Shown here in pieces: positions 13,584 to 19,267 of a stretch of 19,267 nt of DNA (positions are counted from its first letter, which is position 1; each line of letters opens with the position of its first letter). The stretch is from Lachnospiraceae bacterium (GTDB lineage: Bacteria > Bacillota > Clostridia > Lachnospirales > Lachnospiraceae). Below the pieces are notes generated by a model. It searched no databases. It was not told the origin of the DNA and worked only from the letters and a program-made list of their open reading frames with translations. The stretch is from positions 1 through 19,267 of the forward strand of contig JAHZAV010000002.1 of NCBI GenBank assembly GCA_019423745.1, given 5' to 3'. A program made the translations under genes and the position numbers.

Positions 13584-14600
13584 CTACTGCCAGCCATCTG
13601 CCCCATACATCTCGACATTTTCTTTTGTGATCATATCAATAATCTCTACATAATTTTCTTTTTCATACTCATCGCCATTTAAAATGGCAAGTCCCACTTC
13701 TACAGCCTTTTTTCCCATATTAATCGGTGACTGTGCCGCTGTACCGGCAATCTGTGTGTCTGATTTTTCCAGTTCTTTTTTAATGTCAGGGGAACCATCT
13801 ACACCATAAATAATCACATTATCCATTTCGAGAAGATTAACTGCTGTCTGTGCACCCACAGCAATCTGGTCATTTCCGCACATAATCGCAGTCACATCCG
13901 GATGCTCTTTGAGAACCTTTTGAGCCACTTCTACTGACTCTTCAAATTTCCCATCCGTATTTTCCCGTGCCACAATCTCAAAACCTACTTCCGCTTTTGA
14001 AATAGTCTCTTCAAAACCGGTAATCCTATCATTAATTGAATTTTGTGTCGGGCATTCCAGTATCAGTACTTTTCCACCCTGGGGGCATTTCGCGATCAGC
14101 GCTTCACCACACATACGCCCGGCTGCCTGATTATCAGACCCTACATAGGCATCTACATAATCCATTTCTTTCACCTGCGTATCCACATTGATAATACGTA
14201 CACCCGCCTCCTTTAGTTCCTGCAGAGATGGCGTGATTTCCTCCCAGTTTACCGGACTTAAAAAAATGGCGTCAATTCCCGCCTCAATCATCTCTGTAAT
14301 CTGGGAAGCCTGTTTATCTGCATCTCCTTTCGGATCTTCGGTGATCAGCGTATTTCCTGACTCTGTAACAGATTCACGGATTGCACTTTCCAGCGTAATA
14401 AAATAAGGATTTTCCATATTGATACCACTGAACCCAAATTTGTAGCCTTCCTCTTCCACTGTTTCCTCATCTGCTTCGTCTGTATTTTCCTCCTGAACCG
14501 GATTATCCTCCGGTGTACCTACTTGTTTTTTACATCCGGATAACACCATAATTCCCATGACAACAAGCGCCAGAAGCACTTTTATCTTACGGTTTTTCAT
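13584..14600 (-). CDS. sugar-type ABC substrate-binding lipoprotein, orphan (RbsB-like)
   Basis: The 338 residues begin with a lipoprotein signal peptide: charged MKNRKIK, a hydrophobic core, lipobox LSGC and lipid-anchored C23. An acidic linker (about 28-52, rich in Glu and Asp) leads to a periplasmic-binding fold of the ribose/galactose class (Peripla_BP_4). Visible elements are FSGINMENPYF at its start, ITEMIEAGIDAIFLSPVNWEEI, IINVDTQV, YVGSDNQAAGRMCGEAL, AIMCGNDQIAVGAQTA and IYGVDGSPD. It would bind a sugar or similar ligand outside the membrane. No permease or ATPase gene is present on either side, so it either serves a distant transporter or is the sensing half of a receptor. AAGGAGG precedes the ATG by 9 bases. 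It is co-oriented with the GH13-like gene 21 bases downstream. Confidence 0.88.
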   Translation of the reverse strand: MKNRKIKVLLALVVMGIMVLSGCKKQVGTPEDNPVQEENTDEADEETVEEEGYKFGFSGINMENPYFITLESAIRESVTESGNTLITEDPKGDADKQASQITEMIEAGIDAIFLSPVNWEEITPSLQELKEAGVRIINVDTQVKEMDYVDAYVGSDNQAAGRMCGEALIAKCPQGGKVLILECPTQNSINDRITGFEETISKAEVGFEIVARENTDGKFEESVEVAQKVLKEHPDVTAIMCGNDQIAVGAQTAVNLLEMDNVIIYGVDGSPDIKKELEKSDTQIAGTAAQSPINMGKKAVEVGLAILNGDEYEKENYVEIIDMITKENVEMYGADGWQ

Positions 14601-14724
14601 ATATCTGTTCCTCCTTATGAATTATTCCACCCACATATATTTTGTATTTTACTACATTTTCTTTATTTTTACCAGCCCCAGCCATTTCAACTCCCAATCT
14701 GCTCTGTTACTGTACAGATTTTAC

Positions 14725-14753
14725 TTGCTTTTGTGTCAGTGCTCTGATACAGT
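14725..14753 (+). promoter_or_regulatory. promoter of the DUF1292 gene overlapping an imperfect hairpin
   Basis: TTGCTT (14725-14730) and TACAGT (14748-14753) are 17 bases apart, with an extended -10 TG (TGA before the hexamer). Transcription would start near 14760, giving a leader of about 48 bases. Both boxes lie within an imperfect inverted repeat (14726-14760). The rest of the 208-base gap 14601-14808 holds the ribosome sites of the two flanking genes and nothing else I can support. Confidence 0.5.
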
Positions 14754-14808
14754 AAAAGCAGAAACGAGCTTATGCTACTAAAATATATGATAATAAAGGA
14801 GATTATTT

Positions 14809-15108
14809 ATGGCTGCAGAAAATATGGATGAAATCACTGTAACACTGACTCTGGATAATGATGAAGAGATTGAATGCGCTGTCCTGACAATTTATGAAGC
14901 CGGCGGACGCCAGTATATCGCACTTCTTCCTCTAAATGAAAACGGGGAAAGCGATGAAGGTGATGTATACCTTTACCGCTATATTGACACAGACCCGGAA
15001 AATCCGGATCTGGAAAATATTCTTGATGATGAAGAGTACGAAATTGCAGCAGATGCATTTGATGAATGGCTGGACGAGCAGGAATTTGGTGAGGAAGAAG
15101 ATCTTTAA
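14809..15108 (+). CDS. DUF1292 domain protein (YrzB-like)
   Basis: This is a 99-residue acidic cytoplasmic protein of the DUF1292 family, small proteins widespread in Firmicutes whose function is unknown. The family pattern is visible: an N-terminal ITVTLTLDNDEEIECAVLTIYEAGGRQYIALLPLNE strand region, then DVYLYRYIDTD and an acidic C-terminal helix DEEYEIAADAFDEWLDEQEF. AAAGGAG sits 9 bases before the ATG. It is single and convergent with the helicase gene, sharing a TTAA in which each strand reads TAA. A 7-bp dyad (15094-15100 with 15116-15122) followed by TTTT may serve as its terminator. Confidence 0.88.
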   Translation: MAAENMDEITVTLTLDNDEEIECAVLTIYEAGGRQYIALLPLNENGESDEGDVYLYRYIDTDPENPDLENILDDEEYEIAADAFDEWLDEQEFGEEEDL

Positions 15109-15126
15109 TGATTCGCTTCTTCTTTT
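15094..15126 (+). terminator. weak terminator dyad over the shared stop codons
   Basis: GAAGAAG (15094-15100) pairs with CTTCTTC (15116-15122) across a 15-base loop that holds the TTAA (15105-15108) serving both converging genes; TTTT follows. The arms are the Glu codons near both C-termini. The stem is AT-rich and the loop long, so termination would be weak. Confidence 0.35.
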
Positions 15127-16967
15127 AACAGAAGCTCTTCAACAAAACGGGAAGGACTTAGTTCCTTTCCGTTTTTCGTTTTTACATAACTGATCACCAA
15201 TTTTTTCTTTGCCCGAGTCATAGCTACATAAAACATCCGGCGCTCTTCCTCGATTTCCTCATCAAGCTTCGCCTTTCTATAAGGTGTTACTCCTTCGTTA
15301 CCTTCAATCACGAAAACCGTATCAAATTCTAATCCCTTGGCTCCATGCATTGTCATCAATGCAACGCCTTCATCCTTAGTTCCGTCTTTCCTGCTTCTGA
15401 TCTTTTTTTCCTTCAACATTTTCCCATAATTCTCTATATAAGCAAACCAATCTTCAAACGTTGAAAATTCTTTCGATCTTTCCTGAAGTTCATAAAGAAT
15501 TTCAAAAAGGTCCTCTTCTCGTATACGGCGAATTTTGGCATATTCTTTTAAGAATTCGTCATAACCGATTTTCTTTCTGACATATTGTATTGCTGCATAA
15601 GGAGTTTTGTTTTCCATCATATGAATATCCCATTCGAACTGATCGATACGATCCTGCATCCATGCTTTATCACAATAGAATCTTCTCATCTCCTCAAAAC
15701 TGCTTTTAAAAGATTCCATGCATTCTCGGCTTAAGTATCTCTTAGGGCAATTCATAATATCCAGAAAATATCTTCGTTCTCTGCTTCCTGAAGCCAGCTT
15801 GAGATAGCTTTTCATATTGCGTGCAATAAAATGATCATAGATATTCTGGATATTTTCTTTCATCTCGAAAGGAATCTGATATTCTGCCAACATTTCTGCC
15901 AGAACCCTGGCATCTTTGTTTGTACGGAACAATACCGCAATCTCTCTTGCCGGTATTCCCTGTTCCATTCTGCTTTTAATGCTATCTATCACATATTTTC
16001 CTTCCTCTGTCACATCCAACACTTCCTGAACATGCACACACTCCCCTTTTCCTGCATAAGGTTTGATCTCTTTGGAAAATCTTTGCACATTATGGCCGAT
16101 TACTCGAAGGGCTCCATTTAAAATATGAGCAGTTGACCGGTAATTAACATCCAGAAGAATCTGGGCGGCATTTGGATAGTCTTTGACAAATCCAAGCATA
16201 ATAGAAGGATCTGCCCCCCGAAAATGATAGATAGACTGGTCATCATCCCCCACTACAAACAAATTGTTTTGAGGAAGTGCCAGCATTTTTAAAATCTCAT
16301 ATTGTATTTTATTAACATCCTGAAATTCATCCACAAGAATGTAGCGGAATCTGGTCTGCCATTTTTCCAGAATATCTGGTCTGGACCGAAAAAGTTCATA
16401 ACAAAGGAGCAGCATATCATCAAAATCGATCTTTCGCATTTCTTTTCTCTTTTTCTCATACATTTGATAGATATCCTTAAACGCTTCGGGACATACCGAC
16501 GCTTTATATGTATGAATATCCGTTCCACTGTTTTTTACTTTTCCGATCTCTGTAAGCAAATCTCTTATAAAATCCTGTTCATCCTCAACTTCCAGCTGCA
16601 GATCCAATTCAGGCAATGCCAGTATCTGTCCCAAAAGGCGGCTGCTCTCTTCCTGGGTAAGAATATTAGCTGAAGTAAATCCATAAGCCCATCTTAAAAT
16701 TCCGTAATAAATCCCGTGAAATGTCCCAAATGTCACAGGCGGACAGACTCCTCCCATTAAGCTTCGAAATCTGCTCTGCATTTCGTAGGATGCATATCTG
16801 GTAAAAGTAATGACCAGAATTTCTTCTGGTCTTACTTTATACCTTTTAATTAAATTTTCTATCCTTGCTGCAATGGTAAGTGTTTTCCCGGAACCGGGAC
16901 CGGCAAGAACCATACATGGTCCCTGAAAATGACAGGCTGCTTTTTGCTGTGCCTTATTTAGATGCAT
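15105..16967 (-). CDS. UvrD/PcrA/Rep-type SF1A DNA helicase, short form
   Basis: The 620 residues carry all superfamily-1A helicase motifs: Q motif LNKAQQKA (3-10), Walker A AGPGSGKT (22-29), motif Ia ITFTRYASYEMQSRF, motif II VDEFQDVN (212-219), motif III GDDDQSIYHFRGA (240-252), motif IV LDVNYRST, motif V TMHGAKGLEFDTVFVIEGNEG and motif VI ERRMFYVAMTRAKK. It would unwind DNA 3' to 5' using ATP. PcrA and UvrD are usually above 700 residues. This form is about 100 shorter, ends soon after motif VI and lacks their C-terminal extension, so it is probably a paralogue rather than the main PcrA. It starts 3 bases after the gltX stop, with GAGG inside the end of gltX, so it is translationally coupled to it. 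No functional link to tRNA charging is evident. Confidence 0.9.
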   Translation of the reverse strand: MHLNKAQQKAACHFQGPCMVLAGPGSGKTLTIAARIENLIKRYKVRPEEILVITFTRYASYEMQSRFRSLMGGVCPPVTFGTFHGIYYGILRWAYGFTSANILTQEESSRLLGQILALPELDLQLEVEDEQDFIRDLLTEIGKVKNSGTDIHTYKASVCPEAFKDIYQMYEKKRKEMRKIDFDDMLLLCYELFRSRPDILEKWQTRFRYILVDEFQDVNKIQYEILKMLALPQNNLFVVGDDDQSIYHFRGADPSIMLGFVKDYPNAAQILLDVNYRSTAHILNGALRVIGHNVQRFSKEIKPYAGKGECVHVQEVLDVTEEGKYVIDSIKSRMEQGIPAREIAVLFRTNKDARVLAEMLAEYQIPFEMKENIQNIYDHFIARNMKSYLKLASGSRERRYFLDIMNCPKRYLSRECMESFKSSFEEMRRFYCDKAWMQDRIDQFEWDIHMMENKTPYAAIQYVRKKIGYDEFLKEYAKIRRIREEDLFEILYELQERSKEFSTFEDWFAYIENYGKMLKEKKIRSRKDGTKDEGVALMTMHGAKGLEFDTVFVIEGNEGVTPYRKAKLDEEIEEERRMFYVAMTRAKKKLVISYVKTKNGKELSPSRFVEELLLKEEANH

Positions 16968-16970
16968 TCC

Positions 16971-18434
16971 TTACCTCGTTTCCAATAATTCGATTCCCTT
17001 ACGGATTCTGTTCAGTGACTCTTCTTTTCCGAGTACCTCCATAATCTCTGTAGCTCCGCCTGGAGTATTCTGCTTTCCAGATACAGCAGTTCTGACCGGC
17101 CACATTACATATCCGTTTTTGTAGCCTTTCTCTTCTATATATTTTTTCAGAGTATTATACAATGCATCATTGCTGTAATCATCCTGCGCTTCCAGGATTG
17201 GAAGAACCTCTTTTAATACTTCCAGCGAAGTTTCCTCATTTGTCTTCATTTTCTTATGGCAGTACATTGCTGTATCATATTCCGGCAATTTCTCAAAGAA
17301 ATCAATCTGCTCTTTAATATCTGGGAAAATCTCAATTCTTGTTTTAACAAGTGCTGCAATCTTCTTCAGATCATAATTCTTTGTAATGACCTCTTCAATA
17401 TAAGGCTTTGCCATCTCATAGAAAGTATCCTCATCCATTGCTTTCAGATACTCACCATTCATCCATTTAAGCTTAGTCATATCAAACACAGCCGGAGACT
17501 TACTCATATGATGGTAGTCAAAGATCTTTACCAGTTCCTCCAGAGAAAAGATCTCCTGTGTTCCTTCCGGACACCAACCAAGTAATGCTACATAGTTAAC
17601 AATTGCTTCTGATACAAACCCCTGATCCAAAAGATCCTCATAAGAAGAATGTCCACATCGCTTGCTCAGCTTTTTGTGAGTTTCATCTGTAATAAGCGGG
17701 CAGTGTACATAAACCGGTACTTCCCAGCCGAACGCTTCATAAATACGATTATATTTTGGCGCGGAAGAAAGATATTCATTTCCACGTACTACATGAGTGA
17801 TTCCCATCAAATGGTCATCTACTACATTTGCGAAGTTATATGTGGGATATCCGTCTGATTTAATTAAAATCATATCATCCAGCTCTTCATTTGGTACTGT
17901 AATATCTCCATATATATCATCGTGGAAAGTCGTTGTACCTTCTGTTGGCATATTCATACGTATTACATAAGGCTTTCCAGCTTTCAGATTTGCCTCAATT
18001 TCTTCTTTACTCAAGTGAAGGCAGTGTTTATCATATACAACGATTTCTGTATCTCCATCTTCTGACACTTTACTTCTTAAAGACTCCAGACGTTCTTTAT
18101 CACAGAAACAGTAGTATGCATCTCCCTGTTCAATGAGCTGCTTAGCATATTTCATATAGATCCCTGTAGCATTTCTCTCACTCTGCACATAAGGTCCTAC
18201 TCCTCCGTCTTTATCCGGTCCCTCATCATGCACAAGTCCAGTCTTTTCTAAAGTCCGGTATATAATGTCAAGAGCTCCTTCCATAAAACGCTCCTGATCC
18301 GTATCCTCGATGCGAAGCATAAAGCTTCCTCCCTCATGCTTAGCGATCAGATAAGCATATAATGCGGTCCTTAAATTTCCTACATGCATTCTTCCGGTAG
18401 GACTCGGTGCAAATCTTGTTCTTACTTTACTCAT
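16971..18434 (-). CDS. gltX: glutamyl-tRNA synthetase
   Basis: The 487 residues match bacterial GluRS, a class I enzyme charging tRNA-Glu. The HIGH-type motif is in PSPTGRMHVGNLRTALY (10-26) and KLSKR is at 255-259. A probable zinc site is C109-F-C111 with YDKHC (134-138). The GEQ/GluQ-like motifs RIEDTDQER and VVRGNEYLSSAPKY are intact. Its ATG overlaps the end of the Sir2-like gene by 8 bases (ATGAGTAA), and a GGAG site lies inside that gene. In bacteria without GlnRS this enzyme also charges tRNA-Gln; whether that applies here cannot be told from the window. No T-box leader is present within the window. Confidence 0.97.
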   Translation of the reverse strand: MSKVRTRFAPSPTGRMHVGNLRTALYAYLIAKHEGGSFMLRIEDTDQERFMEGALDIIYRTLEKTGLVHDEGPDKDGGVGPYVQSERNATGIYMKYAKQLIEQGDAYYCFCDKERLESLRSKVSEDGDTEIVVYDKHCLHLSKEEIEANLKAGKPYVIRMNMPTEGTTTFHDDIYGDITVPNEELDDMILIKSDGYPTYNFANVVDDHLMGITHVVRGNEYLSSAPKYNRIYEAFGWEVPVYVHCPLITDETHKKLSKRCGHSSYEDLLDQGFVSEAIVNYVALLGWCPEGTQEIFSLEELVKIFDYHHMSKSPAVFDMTKLKWMNGEYLKAMDEDTFYEMAKPYIEEVITKNYDLKKIAALVKTRIEIFPDIKEQIDFFEKLPEYDTAMYCHKKMKTNEETSLEVLKEVLPILEAQDDYSNDALYNTLKKYIEEKGYKNGYVMWPVRTAVSGKQNTPGGATEIMEVLGKEESLNRIRKGIELLETR

Positions 18435-19182
18435 TTTTCTTCTCCATTTCTGTTATAATTTCATCCAGAGCATCATCTACTCTGCTATTCCAGTAAATAT
18501 TTGCAAATTTATCTGAAAAATGCTGTTCTTTTGAGATCAGCAAAAGCTTATCTCCTTCATAATAATCCAGAAGCTGGGTACAAAGGTATGTTTTCAGGTT
18601 GGTTCCAAGAACCAGAAGCACATCTGCCTTTTGAATTTCTGTGGCAGCCCGGGTGATAACCTGATTATCCACCATTTCACCAAACAGCCTTACATCCGGT
18701 CGAATGGGTTGCTTACACTTCTCACATAAAGGAATCTTCTCTCCATCTCTTACATACTCCATGGAATATTCCTTCCCGCAGTGTGTGCAATAATTATGAT
18801 ATACATTCCCATGAAGTTCTATGACATTTTTACATCCTGCCCGTGATGGCAAGTGGAAAATGCGTCGGGTAATTATCGTCTGAAAAATCCCCATTTCTTC
18901 CAATTTTGCCATTTCATAAAATCCCTTTCCCGGCGGGGTATCCAAAGCCGAAAGGATCTCATTTCTGTAAAAATCATAAAACTGCGGCTTACGTGTTGAA
19001 AAAAAGGAGCTGGAAAAAATCTCTTCTGTTGAATATCCATATCGCTGTTCGATATCATAGGATTCCCCTCCGTCACGAATTGCCGGATATCCACTTTCCA
19101 CAAGCATTCCAAATCCACTCAACACTACTGTGTATCTGCTTTTCTTTAGTATCTGACAGATTGTTTCTGCTATGCCCGACAT
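18427..19182 (-). CDS. Sir2-family protein with remodelled NAD site
   Basis: The 251 residues align with sirtuins over the whole length. The zinc finger is intact (C132, C135, C153, C156), and the catalytic histidine is kept in VIELHGN (H124). NAD-binding motifs differ strongly. The expected GAGIS reads GFGML (23-27), and the expected FR reads IR (35-36) within SGYPAIR. The expected TQNIDGLH reads TRRIFHLP (105-112), so the conserved Gln, Asn and Asp are gone. GTS reads GTN (193-195), and the late ribose-binding Asn appears as Ser in LLLISKEQ. It is therefore unlikely to be a standard NAD-dependent deacetylase. It may be inactive, bind another ligand, or have changed chemistry. AGGAGG precedes the ATG by 8 bases. 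It overlaps gltX by 8 bases and heads the sir2-like, gltX, helicase operon. Confidence 0.82.
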   Translation of the reverse strand: MSGIAETICQILKKSRYTVVLSGFGMLVESGYPAIRDGGESYDIEQRYGYSTEEIFSSSFFSTRKPQFYDFYRNEILSALDTPPGKGFYEMAKLEEMGIFQTIITRRIFHLPSRAGCKNVIELHGNVYHNYCTHCGKEYSMEYVRDGEKIPLCEKCKQPIRPDVRLFGEMVDNQVITRAATEIQKADVLLVLGTNLKTYLCTQLLDYYEGDKLLLISKEQHFSDKFANIYWNSRVDDALDEIITEMEKKNE

Positions 19183-19197
19183 AAGATTCGCCTCCTT

Positions 19198-19267
19198 TTA
19201 CCCTCTTCTCATCCCTGCTAAACTCCAACCCTCCGGGTTCTCGTTTTCGGGCTTTCGCCCTACCATG
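19198..19267 (-). CDS. possible C-terminal end of an upstream gene running off the window
   Basis: An open frame enters from the right edge and reads through 22 codons to a TAA at 19200-19198, ending in NPEGWSLAGMRRG. The stop is 15 bases before the Sir2-like start, a normal operon spacing. With so little sequence it cannot be assigned, and the composition (two hairpins, more GC than the neighbours) also fits an intergenic element. No other gene is seen in 19183-19267. Confidence 0.3.
   Translation of the reverse strand, partial: MVGRKPENENPEGWSLAGMRRG
19227..19260 (-). repeat. tandem small hairpins near the right edge
   Basis: There are two adjacent perfect palindromes: a 5-bp stem with a 3-base loop at 19227-19239 and a 4-bp stem at 19249-19260. 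On the minus strand the second reads GGGC-GAAA-GCCC, a GNRA-type tetraloop. They could be part of an RNA structure, a repeat unit or a short coding end; the window stops before this can be decided. Confidence 0.35.

Noticed and set aside
1..19267. CRISPR array, insertion sequence, prophage or tRNA gene
   Set aside because: No regularly spaced repeats, transposase, integrase, terminal repeats or cloverleaf were seen on either strand.

Overview
The window is an ordinary stretch of low-GC Firmicutes chromosome. The protein families (a clostridial LuxS, a DUF1292 protein, DUF5662, a YkpA-like ABC-F, a long-form YjiH protein), strong AGGAGG-type ribosome binding sites, tight operons and perfect-stem terminators point to the Clostridia, most likely a gut Lachnospiraceae. 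That placement is inference from gene content; there is no rRNA in the window. I see no mobile element, CRISPR array, tRNA or rRNA. No gap without a gene reaches 300 bases; the longest are 14601-14808 and 6506-6690.

Layout. (1) 1-4643: a minus-strand operon (KAT/YbdL-type aminotransferase, HcxA-like 2-oxoacid reductase/dehydrogenase, YjiH membrane protein) stands back-to-back with a plus-strand MerR/BmrR-type regulator. The operon promoter has a 19-bp spacer almost filled by a 17-bp dyad, the hallmark of a MerR-activated promoter. A bidirectional hairpin ends the MerR gene and the operon that converges on it. (2) 4629-6505: minus-strand operon of patatin-like hydrolase, YjbQ and HD-domain nucleotidase. 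(3) 6615-8375: a monocistronic plus-strand YkpA-like ABC-F ATPase with a short leader ORF and a 19-bp-stem bidirectional terminator. (4) 8354-10563: minus-strand operon of histidine phosphatase, TrpS and a two-helix membrane protein. (5) luxS on the plus strand, divergent from it. (6) 11247-14600 minus: a DUF5662 HD-like protein, and a pair made of an orphan sugar-binding lipoprotein followed by a GH13 debranching-enzyme homologue that has lost its catalytic residues. (7) DUF1292 protein on plus, ending in a shared TTAA with the converging minus-strand operon Sir2-like, GltX, UvrD-like helicase (19182 to 15105).

How the genes work together. The MerR module reads as a regulated amino acid to 2-oxoacid to 2-hydroxyacid converter with an associated membrane protein. 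Two proteins look like pseudoenzymes or functionally re-tooled enzymes: the GH13 homologue (nucleophile Asp to Asn, acid/base Glu segment deleted, third Asp to Asn) and the Sir2 homologue (NAD-site GAGIS and TQNID motifs replaced, zinc finger and catalytic His retained), the latter translationally coupled to glutamyl-tRNA synthetase. The ABC-F protein has one canonical and one degraded composite ATP site. These are the points most worth a second look.
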